Part shown: one piece after another, positions 17,156 to 24,897 of the stretch | Position numbering within the stretch: the first letter of the stretch is position 1 | How the letters are laid out: the number at the start of each line of letters is the position of its first letter | Assembly (NCBI RefSeq): GCF_003311635.1 | Contig: NZ_QEXL01000013.1 | Location: 78,714 to 119,470 of the forward strand | Length of the DNA stretch: 40,757 nt | Direction of reading: 5' to 3' | Source of the DNA: Novacetimonas cocois | GTDB taxonomy: Bacteria > Pseudomonadota > Alphaproteobacteria > Acetobacterales > Acetobacteraceae | Notes under the pieces: generated by a model | What the model was told of the DNA's origin: nothing | The model's input: the letters and a program-made list of their open reading frames with translations, nothing else | The model's database searches: none | Program-made: the position numbers and the translations under genes

Positions 17156-17812
17156 TGTCATATCCGGCCCGATACTTGTCTTTTCCTGCCCTGGGTTACA
17201 GATTTTGTGAACCAGATGCCGACCCGGAGCATGCGGAAGAACGCCCGATATCCTCGTCCGGGTTCGGTACTGCGACGAAGAAGCGTCGGAAAAATCAGGC
17301 AGGTATCCGCAAATACCCATGACCTGTCCGTGGTGTATCACCCTGCACATCCCGACAGCGCGATGACCCTGCCCCCAGATCGGGGCGATGCCACAGCCAC
17401 CTGCGATCATGCGTTGCGTCCCATCGCCACTCAGGGGAGTGCTTCAAAATCCTGCCTGTGGCACGGCATCCAAATCGTAAGGAAGTTTTTGGTGAAGCTT
17501 TTTTCAAAAAGCTTCAGGAAACATCGCCTTTTTGAAAAAAGGCGACACCCAAAAACTTTTATCATTTTCGTCAAGACGGTACTTTCGGATCCCCATCCCG
17601 GATGAGGCCGCCGTTGAAAGGGCTTCCAGCTCCTGCCGACCATCCATTCTGAATGTCGGCAGGGTGAAACACCAGCCTGCAAAAACATGCACCAGAACAA
17701 TGGAAAGATTGTCCATCATCCACCCGATGAACATGCTCAGCACAGATTTCGAATGAAAGCCGGTTGATGGGACCGCTTGTGATGAATGGAGGATTATCCG
17801 GGGGATTGATCA
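17156..17812. other. Gene-free stretch with repeat copy and a further hairpin
   Basis: No convincing coding frame. It contains double-hairpin repeat copy 4 (17483-17586) and a perfect 8-bp stem CTGCCGAC / GTCGGCAG at 17633-17662. The first part (17160-17480) shows no recognisable element. Confidence 0.5.
17483..17586 (+). repeat. Dispersed double-hairpin repeat, copy 4
   Basis: First stem GAAGCTTTTT / AAAAAGCTTC (17494-17515, perfect 10 bp). Second stem TCGCC plus T-run with A-run plus GGCGA (17524-17545), then ACACCCAAAAACTTTTATC. It is nearly identical to copy 2 in order and orientation, but the stem shows compensating G-C to A-T type changes (TCGCC/GGCGA against GCCGCC/GGCGGC), evidence that the structure is kept. 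Confidence 0.75.
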
Positions 17813-18109
17813 CAATGCCGTCTGTGCTGTCAGCATTGGAAAAGACAGAACAGCAACAGGATCGAACATCCTGAATGCCTTTATCCCCGGGATCGGCGAT
17901 CAAGCGGGGATACCATAATGGTTCCCTCGGCTGTCCGGATTATATCTTAACAGATCTGGCGATGGCGGGGAATGCAATCACGGATTGCATCATGTCCCCG
18001 GCATCAGAATGGCTATCGGAAACATCCCATGAATGTTCCGATCATTATTTCATGCGATTGGGAATACGGACACCAGCCCGGAACCTGTCTGTTCCGGGCT
18101 GGTATTTTT
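17813..18109 (+). ncRNA. Candidate structured RNA with its own terminator
   Basis: A run of hairpins on one strand: CAATGC/GCATTG (17813-17838), CAGGAT/ATCCTG (17857-17873), TATCCCCG/CGGGGATA with an inner GATC stem (17882-17912), a long stem CGGGGA+ATGCAATC with GATTGCAT+TCCCCG around a 3-nt loop (17966-18000, one 4-nt bulge), ATCGGAAACAT/ATGTTCCGAT with one bulge (18015-18042), and finally a perfect terminator. The U-tract is on the plus strand only, so a plus-strand transcript is implied although no plus-strand gene lies here. Promoter and exact 5' end are not seen. Alternatives: a cluster of palindromic repeats or decayed sequence. Confidence 0.4.
18072..18109 (+). terminator. Strong intrinsic terminator (plus strand)
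   Basis: Perfect 12-bp stem CCAGCCCGGAAC / GTTCCGGGCTGG (18073-18084, 18091-18102), 6-nt loop, then TATTTTTG. The minus-strand serine hydrolase ends 5 bp away but the U-tract serves only plus-strand transcription. Confidence 0.8.
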
Positions 18110-18113
18110 GATA

Positions 18114-19772
18114 TCAGGGCTTGTCGGATATTTTCTTCGGATGCAGGTCCTGGGCATCGAAACTGAAGTCGGATCCCACGACCCGCATCGATATGCCCGT
18201 AACCTTGCCATCCATGTCACGCTGGAACTGCACGTAGCAATCGTCCCCGGCATCCTGCGCACGATCGTCCCATCGCACGACGAACAGATCATGCGGCAAT
18301 GCGGAGAGGGTGCCGGCAAGTCCCGGTGAGTTGTCAAAGGAAAGACGCAGATCGTTTCCTTTCTGCGTGACATGGATATTGCCGCGCCAGTCATCATGAT
18401 ACAGCCCGATATAATCATGCTGCGCCTGCGCTGACAGGTGAATGAACGGCCGTGCCGGCGACCCGGGGCCTGTTGTCGCGGCAATCTTCGCCTGCTCCGC
18501 GCTGTTGTCGTCCGCCTGCTTTTTCCAGTGCGCGAGCCAGTCCGCGCTTTTCCCGGTCGTGACCAGTGAATTCAGCGTCGTCTGGATGATAAAGCTGGGG
18601 CGGTAATCATCATGGTTCGTCAGCACCACGATCCCGGTTTTCATTTCCGGCAGGAACGAGACATAGCTGACCATTCCGTCGATGGTTCCCGTGTGCCAGA
18701 CACGCTTTTTGCCGAAAAAGTCCTCCATGAACCAGCCATAGCCATAGGCACGGAAATGTCCCTGCGTCGCCTCCGCCGTGTCCGGCAGCGGCAGCAGCGC
18801 ATGCGGCGCCCAGACCTCGTCACGCTGTGCGGTGCTGATGATGGTCTTCCCTTCCGGCGTCTTGCCGCCATTAAGGTACATCTGCACCCAGCGGGTCATG
18901 CCATCCACGCTGCACCAGATACCGCCCGCAGGCGCCACGACAGGCAGGCTCAGCGATGCGCGGTCCGGCAGGTCGGGACTGTTGCCCTCGCCCGTTGCGA
19001 CATCCGTCTCTCCCTTGACGGGCGGCGTGCTCTGGCAGGCGGGCAGGCCCGCCGCGTCAATCAGGCGCGACTGCACGAAATTTTCCCAGCTGGTGCCGGT
19101 CATTTTCTCCACCAGCGCACCAGCGACCACGTACAGCAGGTTATTATACGCGTAATTCGCGCGGAACGGCGCGGTAAACGGCATATAAGGAAGGGCCGCC
19201 AGAATTTCCGGGCGGGTGAAGTTGCTGTGGGAAAACAGCATCAGATCGCCCGCGCCCAGCCCCATGCCGCTGTGGTGGGTCAGCAGGTCGCTTATACGGA
19301 AATCCCGCGTGATGAAGGGGTCTGCGACACGGAATTCCGGCATATGGTCAATGACCCGGTCATCCCATTTCAGCTTGCCCTGATCGACAAGGAGCGCAAG
19401 CGCGGTAGTCGTGAATTCCTTGGTGTTGGAGCCGATGGCGAACAGGGTGCGCGTATCGACCTTTTCACTGTGTGCGTCCTCGCTGCGACGGCCATAGCCA
19501 CGCGAGAACACGACCTGTCCATCATGGACGACCGCGACGGCGATACCGGGCACATGGAACGCATCGCGGGTGCGTTCGACAATGGAGTCAATCTGTTCCG
19601 CCGTCAGGCCGGCAGGCAGCGCGGGTGCCGCACATGCGGGCAATGCGACAAGGGGAACGGCAAGGAGCGAAAGCGCCCCCACTCCCCCCATGTAACGAAT
19701 GATCCGTCCTGCAAATGACCTGTTCACTACTCTGCTGTCCTGCTCTGCTGAAAACGAAAAGATGCCGGACAT
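18114..19772 (-). CDS. Serine hydrolase, beta-lactamase class C / PBP-like family
   Basis: Probably an exported serine hydrolase of the beta-lactamase family (552 residues from the ATG at 19772). Visible: N-terminal signal segment (YMGGVGALSLLAVPLVALPACA), SxxK motif Ser115-Lys118 in GSNTKEFT, a second motif Tyr209-x-Asn211 in YAYNNLLY, HHSGMGLG, and HTGTIDG as the third motif. A C-terminal beta-barrel-like extension (about residues 430-552, DYIGLYHDDW and so on) resembles the DUF3471-type domain. Such proteins can be D-aminopeptidases, esterases or D-Ala peptidases; true beta-lactamase activity is not implied. ATG 19772 follows GGAG; GTG at 19727 is an alternative. It lies downstream of the LysR gene on the same strand with a 95-bp gap, possibly co-regulated. 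Confidence 0.85.
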   Translation of the reverse strand: MSGIFSFSAEQDSRVVNRSFAGRIIRYMGGVGALSLLAVPLVALPACAAPALPAGLTAEQIDSIVERTRDAFHVPGIAVAVVHDGQVVFSRGYGRRSEDAHSEKVDTRTLFAIGSNTKEFTTTALALLVDQGKLKWDDRVIDHMPEFRVADPFITRDFRISDLLTHHSGMGLGAGDLMLFSHSNFTRPEILAALPYMPFTAPFRANYAYNNLLYVVAGALVEKMTGTSWENFVQSRLIDAAGLPACQSTPPVKGETDVATGEGNSPDLPDRASLSLPVVAPAGGIWCSVDGMTRWVQMYLNGGKTPEGKTIISTAQRDEVWAPHALLPLPDTAEATQGHFRAYGYGWFMEDFFGKKRVWHTGTIDGMVSYVSFLPEMKTGIVVLTNHDDYRPSFIIQTTLNSLVTTGKSADWLAHWKKQADDNSAEQAKIAATTGPGSPARPFIHLSAQAQHDYIGLYHDDWRGNIHVTQKGNDLRLSFDNSPGLAGTLSALPHDLFVVRWDDRAQDAGDDCYVQFQRDMDGKVTGISMRVVGSDFSFDAQDLHPKKISDKP

Positions 19773-19867
19773 GGCACTCCATTGTGGCAAGCAAAGCATG
19801 AAACATCCCCCGCTGTCCCATAACGAGATGCAACCCGTCCTTAACCTGGGGTATAATTCCCTGCCCT

Positions 19868-20758
19868 TCAGTCCTGCAGACGCTGGAGGTCGACATCCAG
19901 CTCCGTCCGCAGAAGCGACAGGATATCGCGCGAAATATGCGAAAGCGCGTAATCCGCGCGGAACAGCACGGTGCATGCGACATGCAGGGGCGGGGTAATC
20001 GCATGGGGCTTTGACAGGCCGGGATGATGCAGCGCGGTCAGGGCATCGACAATGGAACATCCCGCCCCAAGCCGTACCAGTTCCGCCGCCATGTAATGCG
20101 TGCGCACCCGCACCGATGGCGCCGCGCAGACACCCGCCTCCTCCATCGCCATGTCCAGAAGCCGGGCGGTGGGGTCGTTCTCGCTCAGGCCGATATACCG
20201 CGTCGGGTCGATCCGCTCCAGCATGACCGGGCCATCCGCGATTTCCCCGTCAATCAGCAGAAGCGGTACGTCCGCGATATGGTGGGAGCCCACCCCGTCG
20301 CAGGCATAATCGCCAAAGACGATCCCAAGGTCGAGGTCATGGTTGAGGATGCGCGACACGATTTCGGTGCCATGCAGGGTATCGATCGTCAGTTCGGTGC
20401 CCGGATGGCTGGCATGGTATCGCTGGATCACCCGTGGTACGAGACTGAGCCCGAGGCTGGGCACGCAGCCGATGCTGATCGTATGGCCGTCACGGGCATA
20501 GCGCAGGTTGTCGGTCAGGCGCTTGAGGTCCGACAGCTTGCCGAAAATCGTGTTCACATGGGGCAGCATGATCTGCGCCTCACGCGTGGGGACAAGGCGC
20601 CCGCCCGTGCGCTCGAACAGCGCAAAGCCCAGGGACTGCTCCGCATACCGCAGCACCTTGCTGGCGGCGGGCTGCGAGACATGCAGCACTTCCGCCGCAC
20701 GGCGCAGCGATCCCGTCGTCATGATCGCATAGAAAACTTCAATCTGACGCAGACGCAT
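19868..20758 (-). CDS. LysR-type transcriptional regulator
   Basis: DNA-binding regulator of 296 residues, the standard LysR length. Visible: N-terminal winged helix-turn-helix (RQIEVFYAIMTTGSLRRAAE, HVSQPAASKVLRYAEQ), a helix linker, then the effector domain starting at ISIGCVPSLGLSLVP with the typical periplasmic-binding fold pattern. Effector unknown. It sits between a class A-like hydrolase and a class C-like hydrolase, all on the minus strand, so it may control one or both, as LysR proteins control beta-lactamases elsewhere (AmpR-like arrangement, though here not divergent). A perfect inverted repeat 34 bp upstream is a likely autoregulatory site. Confidence 0.93.
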   Translation of the reverse strand: MRLRQIEVFYAIMTTGSLRRAAEVLHVSQPAASKVLRYAEQSLGFALFERTGGRLVPTREAQIMLPHVNTIFGKLSDLKRLTDNLRYARDGHTISIGCVPSLGLSLVPRVIQRYHASHPGTELTIDTLHGTEIVSRILNHDLDLGIVFGDYACDGVGSHHIADVPLLLIDGEIADGPVMLERIDPTRYIGLSENDPTARLLDMAMEEAGVCAAPSVRVRTHYMAAELVRLGAGCSIVDALTALHHPGLSKPHAITPPLHVACTVLFRADYALSHISRDILSLLRTELDVDLQRLQD

Positions 20759-20791
20759 ATCCCGCGTGCCCCCTGTCTATGGCTGGCATGC

Positions 20792-20814
20792 GATGGCGTA
20801 CCCGTTACGCCATC
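20792..20814. promoter_or_regulatory. Perfect inverted repeat upstream of lysR-type gene, candidate operator
   Basis: Arms GATGGCGTA and TACGCCATC, each 9 bp, separated by CCCGT. It lies 34 bp upstream of the LysR start. LysR proteins bind dyads with a T-N11-A core and usually regulate themselves, so this is a good candidate. Confidence 0.5.
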
Positions 20815-20823
20815 CATAAGAAA

Positions 20824-20845
20824 CCGCGGCTTCACGCGGCCCGAA
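20824..20845 (-). terminator. Probable terminator of the class A-like hydrolase gene
   Basis: On the minus strand CCGCG-TGAAGC-CGCGG is followed by TTTCTTA. It lies 61 bp after the hydrolase stop and just upstream of the LysR operator, suggesting separate transcription of the LysR gene. Confidence 0.45.
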
Positions 20846-20900
20846 TCCACGTTGGTCCACTTCCGGAGCCATCGCGGTCCCGCTCAGGCGATCAGTCCCC

Positions 20901-21815
20901 TCAGCCGTTCGTGGACGGGTGGACGAAACTGTCATGAACCTGCCGGGAAATCCTGTTGAGCACCCTGATCCCCGCGGCCTCGTCAGGGAGGGATTTCGTC
21001 AGCATTACAAGGATATAATGCCGCCCGTCGGGCAGGAAGACGATCCCCGCGTCGTTGCGCACGCCATCGACCCATCCCGTCTTGTGCGCGACGGGCGTGC
21101 CGGGCGGCAGGCCCGGCGGGATCATGTCATTGAATTTCTGCCCCTTCATGATGTCGATCATCGCCTGGCTCTGTGCCGGTCCCACGATGTCGCCGTGGTC
21201 GAGCTTCTGCAGGAACAGGCCCAGCCCCCGCGCCGATACCTGATTGTGGATCCCCTGATCGTTGGCGTCATAATCCTCGATCATCCGGCCGAACCTGATG
21301 CCATCAAGGTGCTGGGCCGCCACGATGGCCCGGATATAGGGAACGCCGATGCGTTCGATCATCAGGTTTGTCGCCAGGTTGCTGCTGTACTGGATCATCA
21401 CGCGCAGCAGTTCCGAAACGGCGACCGGCCTGCCGATCGCGGCATAGAGCGGGTCGTAGGAATCTTCCTTCTGGTCCAGCGCGAAGCTTCCTGTCCCCAC
21501 CAGGGAGTGGAAACGGTTATGCACGACGATCACGTCCTGCGGGTGCAGGGTGCCCTTTGTAAAACTGTCATAGGCGGCATCCATCACGAACAGCTTCATG
21601 GTGCTGGCCGCATCGATGAAATCGTCGCAGTTCAGGCAGACCTGCGGCGGCTGTCCCGACATTGCCGCATAGACGGCGAAATGACCGGGCTGTCCCTGTA
21701 TGGTTTTCGCAATGTCATCCGACAGTGTCGCGGCATGGGCCTGGGTCATCATGCACGTCCCCATGATCATCAAAGTCGCGACACCGCGCCGCAGCACTGC
21801 ACCAACCCTGAACAT
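20901..21815 (-). CDS. Class A beta-lactamase-like serine hydrolase
   Basis: Exported protein of 304 residues. The ATG at 21815 is chosen because AAGGA precedes it by 6 nt and a signal peptide follows (VLRRGVATLMIMGTCMMTQAHA). Motifs of the class A fold: Ser71-x-x-Lys74 in AASTMK, Ser144-Ser145-Asn146 in place of the usual SDN, and Lys245-Thr-Gly in HKTGW. The omega-loop ExxLN motif that supplies the deacylating Glu166 is not recognisable; the nearest Glu is in MIEDYDAND. Family members of this sort may be weak beta-lactamases, esterases or peptidases. It is divergent from the operon starting at 22044 with 228 bp between them, and precedes the LysR gene. Confidence 0.85.
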   Translation of the reverse strand: MFRVGAVLRRGVATLMIMGTCMMTQAHAATLSDDIAKTIQGQPGHFAVYAAMSGQPPQVCLNCDDFIDAASTMKLFVMDAAYDSFTKGTLHPQDVIVVHNRFHSLVGTGSFALDQKEDSYDPLYAAIGRPVAVSELLRVMIQYSSNLATNLMIERIGVPYIRAIVAAQHLDGIRFGRMIEDYDANDQGIHNQVSARGLGLFLQKLDHGDIVGPAQSQAMIDIMKGQKFNDMIPPGLPPGTPVAHKTGWVDGVRNDAGIVFLPDGRHYILVMLTKSLPDEAAGIRVLNRISRQVHDSFVHPSTNG

Positions 21816-22043
21816 GGGCATTCCTTCTCTCAAACAGGCCCGCCGTGACGGGGCCACGCCGCCGGTCCGGACATGAACGGAACCGTGGCCGGGGTCAGTC
21901 TTACACCATTCCGCCTTCGACACAATGCTTTCCCTGACGTCATTACCCCGACCCGAAATCCCGGGACGTGGCAGGATTTGACAAGCATCCCCTTGTGGCG
22001 GAAACTGGCGGAAATTCATGAAAAAGGCATATCTTTCCGGCTC

Positions 22044-22508
22044 ATGGCGCGCGTCCTTCACCCTGTGACATGCCCGGCCACAGGCCGGTGGCTGATTGTC
22101 GCGTGCACGCTTCTGGGCTTTGTGGGGCAGTTGCTGATCCTCAGTCAGGCCCGGCCGGGGGAAATGCCCCGCGCCACGATTGAACGCCTGCTTGGCATCG
22201 ACATCGCGTCAGGCCAGGCCATGGCGGACTGTGAAGAGCAGCACGGCCCGGCCGCGATGGCGATGGGCGGGCCGTACCACGTCCTTGCCCACGAAGGCGG
22301 AGATGACGCATCCCATCATGACCATGACGGGTCATGCGCGCTGTGTCCGCTGCTGCATCTTCCGGCCATGGCGCTGGCGGCGCAGGCCTTCCTGCCGCTG
22401 CCACCCATGCCATGGATGCGCCCCCACTGCCGTCCGGGCCAGCCACGCGGCCCGCCGGCCATTTCACCCGGCGTCCCCCCATCACGCGGTCCCCCGCCTG
22501 CTGCCTGA
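22044..22508 (+). CDS. Small Cys/His-rich membrane protein (DUF2946-like)
   Basis: A 154-residue protein with one N-terminal membrane segment (GRWLIVACTLLGFVGQLLIL), a histidine/aspartate-rich stretch (HEGGDDASHHDHDGS), the motif CALCPLLH, and a Pro-rich tail. The CxxC plus His pattern and the size resemble DUF2946 proteins, small predicted metal-related membrane proteins often next to TonB receptors. The role is unknown; metal binding is an inference. The frame is open from 21873, but the ATG at 22044 starts just before the membrane helix. It heads the plus-strand gene string and lies 154 bp before the next receptor. Confidence 0.6.
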   Translation: MARVLHPVTCPATGRWLIVACTLLGFVGQLLILSQARPGEMPRATIERLLGIDIASGQAMADCEEQHGPAAMAMGGPYHVLAHEGGDDASHHDHDGSCALCPLLHLPAMALAAQAFLPLPPMPWMRPHCRPGQPRGPPAISPGVPPSRGPPPAA

Positions 22509-22560
22509 ACCCTAGCGTCAGCAGGACGCGGCAGGACTGTCCCATCTGTTCCGCTGCCCC

Positions 22561-22586
22561 GCACGATGTCCCCCGCGATATCGTGC
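22561..22586 (+). promoter_or_regulatory. Hairpin in the leader of the TonB receptor gene
   Basis: GCACGAT (22561-22567) pairs perfectly with ATCGTGC (22580-22586). It lies between the small membrane protein and the receptor start (22663). Could be an attenuator or an mRNA processing end; no U-tract. Confidence 0.3.
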
Positions 22587-22662
22587 CGGATGGTGATGGA
22601 GACATGAAAACGCGCATCCATTCCCTGCTGGCTGGTTTTCCGTCAGTTCAGGATCGTAATTC

Positions 22663-24897
22663 ATGTCGCGTTTTTCCAGGGCGGCCGCGCGCTGGGGGAT
22701 CGTCATATGGGGATGCATGATCGCCCGCGATGCATGCGCGTCCCTGTCCCCCGACCTTCGCCAGACCCATCACCCGGCCGTCGCCTCCGCCCGGACGGCG
22801 CCGCCCCCGGCCAGCAAGGCGCGGAAAGCCATATCCGACGCGCATGATGGCAGCGAGAACATAGAGGTCCATGCGAACCGCGGGTCCTATACGGCGCCCA
22901 CGTCCGACGTGTGGGGAAAATCCGGCGTGGCGCTGAAGGACATTCCGCATTCGATTTCCGTCATCACGCAGGAACGGATGCAGGATTCCAACATGCTGAC
23001 GATGACGGATGCGATGCGGCAGGTAAACGGGATCCGTGTCCTGCCGGGATCGACGGCGAACTCCAATTTCTACTCCCGTGGCTATCAGCTGACGACATCG
23101 CTTGACGGCACGCCCAATGCGGCGGGAACGCTGAACAACGCGTCGTTCGACCTGTCGATGTATGACCGTATCGAGGTACTGCGCGGGTCCGCCGGCCTGT
23201 TGCAGGGCGCGGGCGGCGCGGGTGGCGTGGTCAACGAGGTGACCAAGAAACCGGGGCGGGATTTCAGCGTCAGCGGGGCCGCGACGATCGGCAGCTTTGA
23301 CAATTACCGCGCCGACCTTGACCTTAACGTGCCGCTCAACCGTGCACGCACGTTGCGGTTCCGGACCGCCGACCTGTTTGAGGACAACGACTTTTTCTAC
23401 AACTATTCCCATTCGCGCAAATGGCAGGCCTATGGCGCGCTGGAATGGGACATCACGCCGACGACGACTTTCCTCGTCTCCCACGCAGCACAGCAGCAGG
23501 ACATCACCGCGCCCTATTACGGGCTTCCCGTCACGACGGACGATACGTTGTGGTACGGCGGGCGGTCCGCCAACCCGTCGCAGCCATGGGGATACAGCAA
23601 CTACATGACGCAGCAGACCATCGTGTCGCTGTCGCAGAAGCTGGGCAGGGACTGGACCCTGACCGCGCGTGGCACGTTCTATGACCAGGGTTATGACATG
23701 CTCTATAACGAGCCGTGGACCACCATAAACGCGAAAACCGGCCTTCTGACCTATGAAGATCAGGGCATTGCCGCGCAGCGGGGCAGCAGTTCCTCACGCT
23801 CGGCCGATATCTATGCGACGGGCGCGTTTCACCTGCTGGGCCGGACGCACCATATCCTTGCGGGTTTCAACTATAATTCCTACGACCAGTACGTGGCCTA
23901 TGCCAATGTAAGCGGCAGCGGCGTGTATCCGGACATCAGCATCAACAACACCGCCGCCGTTCCCGCCCCGTCGCCCGGCAGCATCAGCTATGCCCCCTCT
24001 TCGGGCGGGGCGGAAGGCAGCGACGATTTCGCTTATCAATGGGGATTTTACGGACAGCTGCGGCTGGAACCGGTCCGTCACCTGTCCCTGATCCTGGGGG
24101 GACGGATCTCGCGCTTTTCCGAACATTCACGCGACGCCTATCCATCCCCACGGGGACGGTGGTCGATGGAATCGGACATCCATGCGCAGCTGACCCCCTA
24201 TCTGGGGGCGGTGTACCAGATCACGCCAAACCTGTCGTGGTATGCCAGTTATGCCAGCATCTTCACCCCTTCGGTGGGGGATCTGCGATACCATGGCGGC
24301 GGCATCGCGCCACAGGTGGGCAACCAGATCGAAACCGGATTCAAGGGCGGGTATTTCCAGGGGCGCCTGAACATCTCCGCCGCCCTGTTCCGCATGGAAA
24401 GCACCAACCAGCCCCTGTCGGACCCGCAACATATCGGGTTCTACATCACGACCGGCCCCATACGCCGGCAGGGGTGGGAGGCACAGGTCGACGGCGAAAT
24501 CCTGCCCGGCCTCAGCGTCTCGATCGGCTATACCTATCTGGATACCAAGCTTTCCAACCCGTCCTCCCCTGATTTTGGCGGGGCTTTTTCACCACATCAC
24601 ATGTTCAAGTCATGGATGCATTACACGCTGCCCGGCGGCCGGCTGAAGGGGCTGAGCCTGGGGGCCGGCATCGATGCCAGCAGCAACCTGCGCGGTGGCT
24701 ATCCCACCACGCTGCAGGGTGGATACATGACCATCGACAGCATGATCGGCTATGCCATCAACAGGAACCTGCGGCTGCAGCTCAATGCGAATAACCTGAC
24801 CGACCGTTATTACTATGAACGGGCCAGCGGCGTGTGGCAGTTCAATTTCCCCGCGCCCCCCCGCAACTTCATGGCGACCTTCCGTGCGACGTACTGA
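22663..24897 (+). CDS. TonB-dependent siderophore receptor (FpvA/FoxA-like family)
   Basis: Outer-membrane receptor of 744 residues. Visible: signal peptide, a linker rich in Ala/Pro/Lys, TonB box (ENIEVHANR), plug motifs KDIPHSISVITQERM, FYSRGYQLTTSLDG, IEVLRGSAGLLQGAGGAGG and VNEVTKKP, and a C-terminal barrel with NLRLQLNANNLTDRYYYE and terminal aromatic Tyr. The plug is of the TonB siderophore-receptor type seen in receptors for peptidic siderophores such as pyoverdines (resemblance, not proof). Its end overlaps the start of an SbmA/YddA-type ABC transporter by 14 nt, and genes for acylase, peptidase and D-amino acid oxidation follow, pointing to uptake of a modified peptide. No TTGCGA palindrome is seen upstream. 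Confidence 0.92.
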   Translation: MSRFSRAAARWGIVIWGCMIARDACASLSPDLRQTHHPAVASARTAPPPASKARKAISDAHDGSENIEVHANRGSYTAPTSDVWGKSGVALKDIPHSISVITQERMQDSNMLTMTDAMRQVNGIRVLPGSTANSNFYSRGYQLTTSLDGTPNAAGTLNNASFDLSMYDRIEVLRGSAGLLQGAGGAGGVVNEVTKKPGRDFSVSGAATIGSFDNYRADLDLNVPLNRARTLRFRTADLFEDNDFFYNYSHSRKWQAYGALEWDITPTTTFLVSHAAQQQDITAPYYGLPVTTDDTLWYGGRSANPSQPWGYSNYMTQQTIVSLSQKLGRDWTLTARGTFYDQGYDMLYNEPWTTINAKTGLLTYEDQGIAAQRGSSSSRSADIYATGAFHLLGRTHHILAGFNYNSYDQYVAYANVSGSGVYPDISINNTAAVPAPSPGSISYAPSSGGAEGSDDFAYQWGFYGQLRLEPVRHLSLILGGRISRFSEHSRDAYPSPRGRWSMESDIHAQLTPYLGAVYQITPNLSWYASYASIFTPSVGDLRYHGGGIAPQVGNQIETGFKGGYFQGRLNISAALFRMESTNQPLSDPQHIGFYITTGPIRRQGWEAQVDGEILPGLSVSIGYTYLDTKLSNPSSPDFGGAFSPHHMFKSWMHYTLPGGRLKGLSLGAGIDASSNLRGGYPTTLQGGYMTIDSMIGYAINRNLRLQLNANNLTDRYYYERASGVWQFNFPAPPRNFMATFRATY

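Noticed and set aside
18612-19718. Plus-strand open frame of 368 codons opposite the class C-like hydrolase
   Set aside because: The real gene is the minus-strand frame with SxxK, YxN and HTG motifs; this frame has Arg/His-rich shadow composition.
22509-22662. Cobalamin-type riboswitch before the TonB receptor
   Set aside because: The leader is only 154 bp and has a single clear hairpin; conserved B12-box sequence was not found.
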